From assembly GCF_900608595.1 (NCBI RefSeq), contig NZ_UWYY01000009.1:62001-126000 (forward strand): a stretch of DNA of 64,000 nucleotides, read 5' to 3'. A model generated the notes under the pieces. It ran no database searches, was not told the DNA's origin, and saw only the letters and a list, made by a program, of their open reading frames with translations. Shown in pieces: positions 55,211 through 63,645 of the stretch (position 1 is the stretch's first letter; each line of letters opens with the position of its first letter). The translations under genes and the position numbers were made by a program. This DNA is from Promicromonospora panici. GTDB taxonomy: Bacteria > Actinomycetota > Actinomycetes > Actinomycetales > Cellulomonadaceae.

Positions 55211-56008
55211 TCAGCGCCGCACGTACGTCAGGTCCGTGATCGCGCGCCCGGCCTGGTGCGCCTTGCGCTCGAACCCGGTGCGCACGCGCCGCTCGAACCG
55301 CGGGGCCATGCCACCAGGACCGTGCGGATTGGCGAGGTCCTCGTTCGCGTCCAGGACCTCGATCATCTGCTCGGCGTACTCCGCCCAGTCGGTGGCGAGG
55401 CGCAGGGTCCCGCCCGGTTGCAGCACGCGCGCCGCGAGCGCGGCGAACTCCCCGGTGACCAGACGGCGCTTGTGGTGGCGCGCCTTGTGCCACGGGTCGG
55501 GGAAGAAGACCCAGAGCTCGTCGACGGACCCGGCCGGGAGCGTGGTCTCGAGCAGCTCGGCCGCGTTCGCCTGCACGAGCCGCAGGTTCGGCAGCCCCTC
55601 CTGCCCGAGGGCGGTCCCGGCCCGCTCGGCGCGGGCGATCGTATGGGCGAGCCCGGGCTGGTAGACCTCGACGGCGAGGTAGTCGCGCCGGGCGTCACCA
55701 GCGGCGGCGTCGACGACGGCATCCCCGAGGCCGGAGCCGATCTCCACGACCAGCGGGGCCGCGCGCCCGAAGACGGCCTCCGCGTCCAGCACGAACTCGG
55801 GGTCCACGGAGGTGCGCGCGATCGCCCGGGGCACGTCGATCAGGTAGTCGGCGTGGCGCTTGGCCCACATCCGCTTCTGGCTGTCGGTGAGCCGGCCGGA
55901 ACGGCGCACGAACGACACCGGCTTGGTCCGGAATCCCGAGAGCTCGGGGCGGTCCGCGGCGTCGGGCTCGTGTGCGGCGTCGGGCGAAGAGGAAACGGGC
56001 TGGCTCAC
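55211..56008 (-). CDS. trmB: tRNA (guanine-N7)-methyltransferase TrmB
   Basis: 265 residues taking GTG 56008; a TTG at 56053 would add 15 residues. Class I SAM site LVVEIGSGLGDAVVDAA, DYLAVEVYQPGLAHTIARAE, the TrmB signature DELWVFFPDPWHKARHHKRR, LRLATDWAEYAEQMIEVL, and FERRVRTGFERKAHQAGR at the end. Makes m7G46 in tRNA variable loops. The N-terminal 40 residues (Ala/Asp/Pro-rich) precede FRTKPVSFVRRSGRLTDSQK where homology begins. Monocistronic. Confidence 0.93.
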   Translation of the reverse strand: MSQPVSSSPDAAHEPDAADRPELSGFRTKPVSFVRRSGRLTDSQKRMWAKRHADYLIDVPRAIARTSVDPEFVLDAEAVFGRAAPLVVEIGSGLGDAVVDAAAGDARRDYLAVEVYQPGLAHTIARAERAGTALGQEGLPNLRLVQANAAELLETTLPAGSVDELWVFFPDPWHKARHHKRRLVTGEFAALAARVLQPGGTLRLATDWAEYAEQMIEVLDANEDLANPHGPGGMAPRFERRVRTGFERKAHQAGRAITDLTYVRR

Positions 56009-56139
56009 ACCGAAGAGCGTACGAGGTGGTGGCCAGGTGTTGCGTATCCGCAAGGATTCGCGGCCCGCCGCGCACGCCTGCCCCGGGGTGCGGAAGGCTG
56101 GCGAAAGGCACCCCCCGACAACCCCTGATCGGAAGACCC

Positions 56140-56421
56140 ATGACCGACCGCGGCCCCTGCTCGCGGGTCGAGCTCGACGGACGGCGCGTCGTGATCGACC
56201 TGTCCGACGCCGACCTCGCCCAGCTCGCCAGGATCGAGGGCAAGCGCTACGCCGGTGGCGCGGACCTCGTCCTCGGGTGGATCCGGCGTGGGCTGTACGG
56301 CGACGGCGCCTGGGCCGAGCTGAGCGGCAGGCCCGACCGGCTCGCGCGGGACATCGAGGTCGCGCGGCAGGCCGACGAGCTGTTCGGGGACCTGCTCGAC
56401 GACGACGGCGACCCCGGCTAG
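56140..56421 (+). CDS. Hypothetical small soluble protein
   Basis: 93 residues from ATG 56140 (GGAAG upstream). One domain: RVELDGRRVVIDLSDADLAQ, LARIEGKRYAGGADLVLGWI, RRGLYGDGAWAELSGRPDRL, ending with an acidic tail DELFGDLLDDDGD. No family recognised. Its stop overlaps by 4 bp the end of the converging TetR remnant. Codon pattern supports real coding. Confidence 0.5.
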   Translation: MTDRGPCSRVELDGRRVVIDLSDADLAQLARIEGKRYAGGADLVLGWIRRGLYGDGAWAELSGRPDRLARDIEVARQADELFGDLLDDDGDPG

Positions 56422-56752
56422 GCCGCCGGCGCCCGGCCGATCTCCGCCTCGAGCATGCTCACGGCCTCGGCCGGCTCGAGGTCCCGGACGAGCACCCTCA
56501 GCGTCAGACCGTCGGCAAGGGCGAGCAGGCGCCGGGCCTGCGTCAGCGCCTCGTCGTCCACGCTGCCGGCACCGCCGTCCGCACCGCCGTCGGCCCGGAG
56601 CAGCCGGGCACACTCGTCCTCGGCGCCCCGTCGCGCCTCGGCCAGCACCTGGCGGACGGCGGCGTGGTTGATCGACTTCGCGACGTACGCGTACCAGACG
56701 CTGACGCCCATCCGTCCGGCGTCGTCCCGCGGGAACGAGCGAAACTTTCATG
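56418..56752 (-). pseudogene. Decayed TetR-family regulator
   Basis: The 97-residue frame 56418-56711 (SVWYAYVAKSINHAAVRQVL, then ARRLLALADGLTLRVLVRDL) reads as the C-terminal ligand domain of a TetR protein with no DNA-binding domain. Just upstream, from ATG 56752 in another frame, MKVSLVPAGRRRTD looks like the usual first residues of the same kind of regulator. The helix-turn-helix between them (about 70-100 codons) is gone, and the two pieces are out of frame. So a deletion with frameshift probably inactivated the gene. The C-terminal piece could still be translated. Confidence 0.6.
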
Positions 56753-56782
56753 GATTACGCCACGATCGCACAGCCCGGGGCG

Positions 56783-58039
56783 TCACGGAGCTGCGGCGAG
56801 GCGCTCCGCCACCCAGTACAGGGCCACCACCACGATCCCCGCCGTCGCCGCACCGAGCGCCCAGCGGGCCGTCCGCGGGGCTCGGACGCGCAGCAGCACC
56901 AGCAACGGGAATACGACGGCGATGATGCCGAGCTGCACCGCCTCGATACCCACGTTGAACGACAGCAGCGACCACAGCAGGGTCCACGACCAGGCAGCTG
57001 AGATCCCGAGCGCACCCGCGAATCCGACCCCGTGCACCAGGCCGAAGACGAACACGACCGGCAGCCGCCACCGGTCCCAAGGCGTCAGCTCGCCCCGCGA
57101 CCCGGCCGGGGCACGCCACCGCAACGCGTCCCGCACCGGCCCCGCCGCGGTCCGCCCGCTGGACGCAGGCCCGGGAACGCCCCGCCCACGCCAGATCAGG
57201 TACAGGTCCACGGCCGCCACCACGGCGATCGACGCGGCGATGACCGGCTCGACCACCATCGCGGGCACCGACACCACGCCCAGGGCCGCGAGCAGGAACG
57301 TCACGGAGTGCGCCACGGTGAACGCCGTGGCGGTCCAGACGACGTCGCGCAGCCGACGCGCGCCGATCAGCAGCGCCAGCAGGAACAGGACGTGGTCCAG
57401 CCCGAACAGCAGGTGCTCTCCACCCAGCACGAAGAACTCCCCCAGCTGCTCGATCAGCCGGTTCTCCCCCGTGGTGAGGGTGGGCGACGCCGCGGTCAGC
57501 ACCGCGGAGCCGTCCTCCTCGTCGAGCGTGTACCGGACGATCGTCTCGGTGGAGTGCACGAACGACTCGGCGTCCGGGAACAGGGCGCTGGAGACCTCGT
57601 GCACGCCCTCCGGCTCGCCGTCGCACGCGAACGTGTACGTCAGGGAGGCGTACGGCCGCTCCCCGCGATCCACCACGTCGGCGGCGTCGAACGTCGGGGC
57701 GCACGGCTCGCCGTCGTACGTGACGACGAAGCGGTCGGTGACGTACCCGTTGACCGCCTCCTCGTGCTTGTCCAGCTGTGCGAGCTGGTCGGCCCGCCCG
57801 GTCGCCTCGTACGCCTCGGCCCGCAGCCAGGCGGACTTCATCAGCAGGTCGTACTCGAGGTCGAGCACGGCGGTCACGTCCGGAGTCGGCTCCCCGCTCT
57901 CGGTGGCGGACGACGCCGCCCGCGTCACCTCCGCGTAGACGTCACTGGTGGCGTCGTGTGCCACGGCGGGCGGTGCGGCTACCGCCAGCACGGCGCCGGT
58001 GCCGACAGCCGCTACGAGACCCACCAGGATCTTTCTCAC
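56783..58039 (-). CDS. HupE/UreJ-like membrane protein
   Basis: 418 residues from GTG 58039 (GGGAGAG just upstream; the longer frame runs through a hairpin). Signal peptide ending APPAVA-HD. The extracytoplasmic domain (about 30-195) has a two-Cys set (EPCAPTF, TFACDGEP). Then six to seven membrane helices with the HupE/UreJ motif GGEHLLFGLDHVLFLLALLI, the TAFTVAHSVTFLLAALGV segment and FGLVHGVGFAGALG, whose His and Asp residues may bind metal. HupE/UreJ proteins are linked to nickel or cobalt uptake; this long exported version is common in actinobacteria without known cargo. Confidence 0.82.
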   Translation of the reverse strand: MRKILVGLVAAVGTGAVLAVAAPPAVAHDATSDVYAEVTRAASSATESGEPTPDVTAVLDLEYDLLMKSAWLRAEAYEATGRADQLAQLDKHEEAVNGYVTDRFVVTYDGEPCAPTFDAADVVDRGERPYASLTYTFACDGEPEGVHEVSSALFPDAESFVHSTETIVRYTLDEEDGSAVLTAASPTLTTGENRLIEQLGEFFVLGGEHLLFGLDHVLFLLALLIGARRLRDVVWTATAFTVAHSVTFLLAALGVVSVPAMVVEPVIAASIAVVAAVDLYLIWRGRGVPGPASSGRTAAGPVRDALRWRAPAGSRGELTPWDRWRLPVVFVFGLVHGVGFAGALGISAAWSWTLLWSLLSFNVGIEAVQLGIIAVVFPLLVLLRVRAPRTARWALGAATAGIVVVALYWVAERLAAAP

Positions 58040-58058
58040 GTCTCTCCCATGCGGTGTC

Positions 58059-58121
58059 GGTTGTGGGCGCGATCGTTGCGACTGCGTGCCCGTTTTAGGC
58101 GCAACGATCACGCCCACAACC
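58059..58121 (-). terminator. Hairpin between metallophosphoesterase and hupE-like gene
   Basis: 22-nt arms (58059-58080, 58100-58121) with one mismatch; loop contains GTTTT. Lies 9 bp past the metallophosphoesterase stop and 20 bp upstream of the hupE-like GTG, so it ends one gene and precedes the next. Confidence 0.7.
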
Positions 58122-58129
58122 AAAGGGGG

Positions 58130-61100
58130 TTAGGGGTGTGCCGTGGTGAAGTACGCCGGCGACGCCGTCGCCGTGCCGCCACCCGCGGTGCGGGCCGTGA
58201 CGAACCACGCGTAGGTGCGGTCCGGCTTGAGGCCGGTCCACCGGACCGAGGCGACCTCGCCGGAGGAAACGGTGTCCCGGCCGATCTCGTACATCGGGTC
58301 GTACAGCACCACGGAGTCCGTCGTGAACGACGTCGTACGCGAGGTCAGGTCGACCGGCAGCACCATGTTGTCCTCGAGGCCGTTGTACCGGTGCTCGGTG
58401 TCGTACTCGGTGGCACCGAACTCGCCCAGCAGCGGCGAGTACGTGTCGATGGACACCTCGCCGCGGTCGACGTCGAACTGCAGCATGCGGAAGAACGACG
58501 CGCCGAGCTGGAGCTGGTCCGTGGGGTTGTAGCCGCCGATCTGGGTGAGTCCCATCTGTTCCGCGGACACCGTGTAGAACTGGTAGTCCGCGAGCAGCTC
58601 GACCACGCCGCCGCCGATGTCGCCGATCACGGGCGGGCGCACGTTCGTGCCCACGCCGTGCCGGTGCCCGGCCAGCACCAGGAACACGTTCGGGTTGTCC
58701 TTGACGAGCAGGTTGTACAGCAGCGGACCGTCGGAGCCGCCGAAGTTGGCCCCGCGCCCGTCGGGCTCCGATGACGGCTCCAGGTAGTCGTGCGTGAGCA
58801 GGACACCGTTGCGGTCGGAGTACCGGTCGAAGATCGACGCCGCCCACTCGGCCTCGTCCCGGGTCACGCCGTAGGACAGGCCCACCACCACGAAGTCCAG
58901 GCCGCCGGCCGAGAACAGGTCGAAGTGATTCTCGTTCGAGCCCGGCTTCATCGAGCCGCCGTAGGACGCGTTCTCCCAGCCCTCGGCGAGCTCTTCGTAC
59001 CGCTGCGGGCCGAAGTACTGGTCGTACAGCTCCGGGCTCCTGCCGGACTGGTTGTCGTGGTTGCCCGCGACCACACCGTTCGGGATGCCCGCGGCGTCGA
59101 TGCGGCCCTGCGCCTCGGAGGCGAACTCGAACTCGCCGGTGACCTGGTCCTCGAGCTCCGGCGGGATCGCCCGGATGTTGTTCTCGATGATGTCGCCGGT
59201 GTGCGCCACGTACGCGATCTTGCGCTCCTCGGCATTGTCGACGATCCAGTCCATGACGCCCGTGTAGCCCTCGGCCCACACGGCGCGCTCCTCGGCCGTC
59301 TCCTGCTCGACGGCACCCTCGGACAGGTACTGCGTGTCCGTGTAGTGCACCATCGAGAAGTCGTACGCGTCCGGGTCGGCGAAGCTGTTCGAGTCGCCCG
59401 CGTCGATGTCGTCGGCGAAGGGGTCCTCGCCGCTGACCATCGCGTGCACCTTGCCCCGCACGACGTAGTCGCGGGTCACGGGGCCCTCCAGCACCGTGCC
59501 GCCGTCGACGGCGCCGCGCGCGGAGGCGACGACGTCCCAGGCGGAGGTCCCCGGGTTCCAGGCCCGCAGGCTGACCAGGCGGGCCGGGTCGGCCGTGCCC
59601 TCCCAGCGCAGCACCGGCGCCTCGACCTTGCCCCGGACCGGCACGTCGAACCGCTGGTAGGTGACGTCGCCCGAGTCGGGCGAGTCCGCCGACCGGTCGT
59701 CGCCCGGCGCGAGCGCCCGGGTGCTCAGCTTCTTCTGGCCGGGCACGCGCAGCTCGGTCGGCACGCCGTCGCTCGCGCCCTGCCAGGCCTCGGACGGCGT
59801 GAGGATCTCCGCGGCGGAGAAGCGCGCGGTGACATCGCCGCCGTCGGGCTCGGTGACCGTCGCCTTCAGCGTCGCGGTGCGGCCCACGGCCGCGGTGCCC
59901 GACGCCGGTGCGACGTCCGCGGGCACGTCCGGGATCCCGGCGCTGACGAAGGGAATCTCGTGGGTGACCTCGTTGCCGAGGCCGTCCGTGGCGGTCACCG
60001 CGAGGACGTGGTCGCCCGCCGACAGGCCGGGCCCGACCGGGTCGCCCAGGGCGATCTGGTCGCCGTCGAGCGTGACGTCCGGGCCCTGCACCACACCGGA
60101 GGCGTCGTCCACCGCGACCGCGAGCGGCACAGCCGAGGTGAGGCGGTCGCCGTCGGCGGGCGTGGACTCCACGAGCGCCGGGCCGGTGTTGTCCGTGAAC
60201 AGGGCGCGGGTGGCGGTCTCGCCGGTGGTGGAGGTGGCGGCGAGCTCGTGCTCGCCGTCGGGCAGCGTCGCCGTGTCGACGTCGGCGCGCAGGCCGCGCG
60301 CGGGGGCGTCGACGGTGAAGGTCACCGTGATCTCGCGCAGCGCCGTGCCGCTGGAGCCGCAGGTGCCGTCGCCCATCGAGTACGAGGGCTTCAGCCCGAC
60401 GCCGGCCGCGGTTCCCGCGGCGGGCGTCAGCGCGAGGTTCGAGATGGTGAAGTCGTCGCGGTTGCAGTCGCCCGGGAAGGTGCCGGTCACGACCTTGACG
60501 GTGTTCTCGCCGGGCCGCAGCCACTCGTTGGGGATGACGACGTCGGCGCGCTGGCTCGCGTAGGAGCCGCCCATCGGCGTCTCGATCCCGTTGACCACCA
60601 GCATGTTCGCGGCGTTGCCGTCCACGGCGTTCGAGCCGACGTTGAACGAGAACGCCGCGTCACCCGAGCCGAGCGTCTCCGTCGTCTCGACCGCGTCGCC
60701 GTCGACGGTGAGCTCGGTCGTGGCGTCGTCGCCGTCCGCCGGGCGCGCGCCCGTGACAGTGACCGTGCCGTTGGCGAGGGTGCCGTCGGCCGGGGTGAGG
60801 CGGGGCGCGCCGGCGGGCGCGTTGTTCACGCGGACGGTGTGCGCCGTGGTGTCGCCCGACGCCGTGCGGGCCTCGATCGTGTGCTCGCCGTTGGCCAGCG
60901 TGGTGGTGTCCAGGTCGGCGCTCAGGCCGGTGGTGCCCTGCGGGTCGCCCTGCACGAAGAATGTCAGCTCCGCACGCAGCAGCAGGCTGGTGTTGGTGCC
61001 GCAGCTGCCGTCGCCGAACGCGTAGGTGTACTCGTTCTCCTCGCCGTCGGCGATCTCGCCGAGCGGTTCGAGCGTGAAGTCGGAGAGCACGAAGTCGTCG

Positions 61101-61648
61101 TGGTTCGGCCCGCAGCTCGCGTCGAACGTGCCGGCGACCACCTCGACCGTGTTCTCGCCGGTCACGAGGTACTCGTTGGGGATCTCCAGCTCCACGCGCT
61201 CGCTCACGGCGTCGGGCAGGTAGATGGGCTCGCTGCCGTTGACCGAGACGTGGTTGCGATAGCGCGCCTCGGTGGAGTTGCTGCCGACGTTGTAACCGAG
61301 AGTCGCGGTACCGAGCGTCTCGGTGGCGCCCGGCACGTCGGTGCCGTCGACGGTGAGGCTGTTGATGTCGTCACCAGGCGCGACGGGCTCGGCCGCGACA
61401 GGCACGGTCCCCTCCAGGAACGCGCCGTCGTCGGGCGTGAGGATCGGGTTGCCCGACGCCGGGGCCTCCGGCTCGTGCGGCGCGGTCGCCGTCGCGCTCC
61501 CGGCATGGCTGCCGGTATCGGCGGGTGCGGCGGACGACGATGTCGCCACCCATCCCGTCATGGCGAGCGTGGCCGCCGTGACGGCCGCGACCGCCGCGAC
61601 GAGCCCGGCCTGCTGCTTCGCTCGCTGATTCCTGGTGACTGGCCGCAT
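58130..61648 (-). CDS. Large secreted metallophosphoesterase with duplicated N-terminal modules
   Basis: 1172 residues from ATG 61648 (GGAGG 6 nt upstream). Signal peptide to SSSAAPA. Two tandem modules of about 200 residues follow: (A) NPILTPDDGAFLEGTV to TVRVNN and (B) PRLTPADGTLANGTVTVTG to RALFTDN, sharing YNVGSN/FNVGSN, IPNEYL/IPNEWL, GENTVEVV/GENTVKVV and GDGSCG/GDGTCG. Then Ig-like domains, and a calcineurin-type phosphoesterase with MVHYTDTQYL, YVAHTGDIIENN, VVAGNHDNQSG, VLLTHDYLEPSS and LVLAGHRHG. It ends with a fibronectin III-like domain (VRWTGLKPDRTYAWFV). It likely acts on phosphate esters outside the cell. Confidence 0.87.
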   Translation of the reverse strand: MRPVTRNQRAKQQAGLVAAVAAVTAATLAMTGWVATSSSAAPADTGSHAGSATATAPHEPEAPASGNPILTPDDGAFLEGTVPVAAEPVAPGDDINSLTVDGTDVPGATETLGTATLGYNVGSNSTEARYRNHVSVNGSEPIYLPDAVSERVELEIPNEYLVTGENTVEVVAGTFDASCGPNHDDFVLSDFTLEPLGEIADGEENEYTYAFGDGSCGTNTSLLLRAELTFFVQGDPQGTTGLSADLDTTTLANGEHTIEARTASGDTTAHTVRVNNAPAGAPRLTPADGTLANGTVTVTGARPADGDDATTELTVDGDAVETTETLGSGDAAFSFNVGSNAVDGNAANMLVVNGIETPMGGSYASQRADVVIPNEWLRPGENTVKVVTGTFPGDCNRDDFTISNLALTPAAGTAAGVGLKPSYSMGDGTCGSSGTALREITVTFTVDAPARGLRADVDTATLPDGEHELAATSTTGETATRALFTDNTGPALVESTPADGDRLTSAVPLAVAVDDASGVVQGPDVTLDGDQIALGDPVGPGLSAGDHVLAVTATDGLGNEVTHEIPFVSAGIPDVPADVAPASGTAAVGRTATLKATVTEPDGGDVTARFSAAEILTPSEAWQGASDGVPTELRVPGQKKLSTRALAPGDDRSADSPDSGDVTYQRFDVPVRGKVEAPVLRWEGTADPARLVSLRAWNPGTSAWDVVASARGAVDGGTVLEGPVTRDYVVRGKVHAMVSGEDPFADDIDAGDSNSFADPDAYDFSMVHYTDTQYLSEGAVEQETAEERAVWAEGYTGVMDWIVDNAEERKIAYVAHTGDIIENNIRAIPPELEDQVTGEFEFASEAQGRIDAAGIPNGVVAGNHDNQSGRSPELYDQYFGPQRYEELAEGWENASYGGSMKPGSNENHFDLFSAGGLDFVVVGLSYGVTRDEAEWAASIFDRYSDRNGVLLTHDYLEPSSEPDGRGANFGGSDGPLLYNLLVKDNPNVFLVLAGHRHGVGTNVRPPVIGDIGGGVVELLADYQFYTVSAEQMGLTQIGGYNPTDQLQLGASFFRMLQFDVDRGEVSIDTYSPLLGEFGATEYDTEHRYNGLEDNMVLPVDLTSRTTSFTTDSVVLYDPMYEIGRDTVSSGEVASVRWTGLKPDRTYAWFVTARTAGGGTATASPAYFTTAHP

Positions 61649-61839
61649 GGCCGTCCTCCCTGTTCCGTGAAGGTGGACGGCACCTGAGCACGCCCGGACG
61701 TCAACCTGGACCGGGCGGATGAACGGAACGGGAGCGGAGGGCAACCAGAGGACAAACTGTGCGGTACCTGGACGAGTTGCCTGGTCAAATGCGCGGGCGG
61801 AGCGGGTGAAGTGTGGCGACGATTGCCTAGGCTCGCGCC

Positions 61840-62142
61840 ATGACGAACCTCGACGACCAGATCCAGCTCTGCTGTTTCCTGTGGGCGTATCCCGGCCAGG
61901 AGGCCGCACTCTCGGCCTACGAGGACCGTGTGCTCGCACTCGTCCCGGAGCACGGTGGCTCGGTCCTGCAACGTGCGGTGTCGAACGGCGCGGACGGCCG
62001 GCCGCACGAGGTCCAGCTCTACCGCTTCACGAGCCAGGCCGCCCTGGACGGGTACGTCGCCGATCCGCGCCGTGCGGCGCTGGCCGACGAACGAGACCGG
62101 GTGGTGGCCCGCACTGAGCTGTTCCCGGTGGATCTGGTCTGA
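61840..62142 (+). CDS. Small ferredoxin-like-fold protein (DUF1330-like)
   Basis: 100 residues. Pattern beta-alpha-beta-beta-alpha-beta typical of dimeric alpha/beta-barrel proteins: LCCFLWAYPGQEAALSAYED, HGGSVLQRAV, PHEVQLYRFTSQAALDGYVA, DERDRVVARTELFPVDLV. Relatives include DUF1330 and small monooxygenase-like proteins. No catalytic residues can be named. Monocistronic; a bidirectional hairpin follows before the tRNA-Lys genes. Confidence 0.6.
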   Translation: MTNLDDQIQLCCFLWAYPGQEAALSAYEDRVLALVPEHGGSVLQRAVSNGADGRPHEVQLYRFTSQAALDGYVADPRRAALADERDRVVARTELFPVDLV

Positions 62143-62166
62143 GCCGGGGGCTCGCCCGGCAGGAAC

Positions 62167-62200
62167 CGCGAAGGCCCCCACCGTGGTGAGGGCCTTCGCG
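62167..62200. terminator. Bidirectional hairpin between DUF1330-like gene and tRNA-Lys
   Basis: Arms CGCGAAGGCCCCCACC (62167-62182) and GGTGAGGGCCTTCGCG (62185-62200), 16 bp with one mismatch and 2-nt loop, between convergent units. Confidence 0.7.
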
Positions 62201-62206
62201 ATGTTG

Positions 62207-62279
<73 letters not shown>

Positions 62280-62388
62280 CTGCGACGGAAAGATTACCAG
62301 GGCCTGAGGCCCCCGGCGCACCGATTTCTCCGCCCACGACGACCGTCGCCCAGACCTCGAGGAGGGGGTTTCCGAACCGCCGTGCTGG

Positions 62389-62461
<73 letters not shown>

Positions 62462-62577
62462 GCAACGGGGAGAAACACTACCAGGAGCAGGCCCGTCACC
62501 GGTAACCGAACGGACGGCCCGGCCCTGTGAACTGCACGACAGCCGAGCATCGTCGGCCGGCGCTACGCTCCGAGGTC

Positions 62578-63138
62578 ATGACCGCCACCGGCACCAGCGC
62601 GAACGCCCCGGCCGAGACCGCTTCGACAGCCGAACAGGCGGCCCTCCTCCGACGGGTGCGCGGCTGGCTGATCGTGTTCATCGTCGGCCTCGTCCTGAGC
62701 GGCGTGACCGCGTTCCCTCTGGTGACCGAGGTTCGCTGGGGCCATGAGCTCCTGCTCGCCTGGGGTATCGAGTCGTGGCTGCCGAGCCTCGTCGACTGGT
62801 TCGCTCGTGTCCGGGAAGGGCTGGAAACCACAGCCGCGACCTACCCGTTCATCGCCTACGGCACGGACTGGCTCGCCTTCGCGCACCTCGTCATCGCCGT
62901 GGCGTTCTGGGGACCGTTGCGCGACCCGGTCCGAAACCTCTGGGTCATCGACTTCGGCCTGATCGCCTGCGCGGGGATCATTCCGCTGGCACTGATCGCT
63001 GGCCCGATCCGGGACATCCCGTGGGGCTGGAGCCTCATCGACATGTCGTTCGGCGTCCTCGGCGCGATCCCGCTGCTGATTGTGCGCCGGATGATCAAAC
63101 GGCTGGAGCGGCTGCAGGCCGAAGCGCGGCCCGCCTGA
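62578..63138 (+). CDS. Membrane protein of unknown function
   Basis: 186 residues from ATG 62578; a longer frame from 62527 is possible. Four to five helices: WLIVFIVGLVLSGVTAFPLV, a conserved loop RWGHELLLAWGIESWLPSLV, YGTDWLAFAHLVIAVAFWGP, and IDFGLIACAGIIPLALIAGP followed by DIPWGWSLIDMSFGVLGAIP. Family not recognised. Its stop abuts the converging GroES-like stop (no gap). Confidence 0.6.
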   Translation: MTATGTSANAPAETASTAEQAALLRRVRGWLIVFIVGLVLSGVTAFPLVTEVRWGHELLLAWGIESWLPSLVDWFARVREGLETTAATYPFIAYGTDWLAFAHLVIAVAFWGPLRDPVRNLWVIDFGLIACAGIIPLALIAGPIRDIPWGWSLIDMSFGVLGAIPLLIVRRMIKRLERLQAEARPA

Positions 63139-63504
63139 CTACAGGTACAACCCCGTCGCGCCGTCCGCCTCGTCGCGCTCGGCCACGCCGTGCACGTCGC
63201 GCTCGCGCAGGAGCACGTAGTCCTTGCCGGCCAGGTCCACCTCGGCGCGCTCCTCCGGGTCGTACAGGACGCGGTCGCCGACGTCGACCTGCCGCACGTG
63301 CTCACCCTTGGCGACCACCGTCGCCCACGCGAGCCGCTTCGGCCCGACGGCGGTCGCGGGGATCACCAGGCCGGCGGTCGACTGCCGCTCCGCCGAGTCC
63401 GTCTCGGGCTCGACCAGGAGCCGGTCGTGCAGCATGCGGATCGGGAGGGTGCCTGGCTTGGTCGCGGCGTTCGTCACAGCTTTCGTCACAGCGGGAGTGC
63501 TCAC
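63139..63504 (-). CDS. GroES-like (Cpn10) protein
   Basis: 121 residues from GTG 63504; homology starts at LPIRMLHDRLLVEPE, so the first 20 residues are extra. Cpn10 pattern: TAGLVIPATA replaces the mobile loop, then WATVVAKGEHVRQVDVGDRV, LYDPEERAEVDLAGKDYVLL, REDVHGV-like end. The true groES-groL operon is not here and no groL follows, so this is a second, divergent Cpn10 common in actinobacteria; whether it works with a GroEL is unknown. Confidence 0.78.
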   Translation of the reverse strand: MSTPAVTKAVTNAATKPGTLPIRMLHDRLLVEPETDSAERQSTAGLVIPATAVGPKRLAWATVVAKGEHVRQVDVGDRVLYDPEERAEVDLAGKDYVLLRERDVHGVAERDEADGATGLYL

Positions 63505-63539
63505 AGGACAACGCTACGCGACCGCAGGGCAAGGTGATC

Positions 63540-63598
63540 CCGGCCAGGTAGGTAACGGACAGCTAGCACTGCTACGCCTCCGTTACCCACCTGGCCGG
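63540..63598. repeat. Inverted repeat in divergent groES-like/bcp region
   Basis: Arms of 20 nt (63540-63559 and 63579-63598) pair with one mismatch around a 19-nt loop. Motif CCAGGTAGGTAACGGA is in the arm. It lies between two genes that diverge, so a terminator role is not obvious. Confidence 0.65.
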
Positions 63599-63645
63599 CA
63601 CAGTCGTTCCCGGGAGTGGCCGGCGGAAGGACTACCGTTACGGCC

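Noticed and set aside
58790..61687. 965-residue plus-strand open frame opposite the metallophosphoesterase
   Set aside because: Shadow of GC-rich third positions; Val/Arg/Ala-only repeats and no motif.
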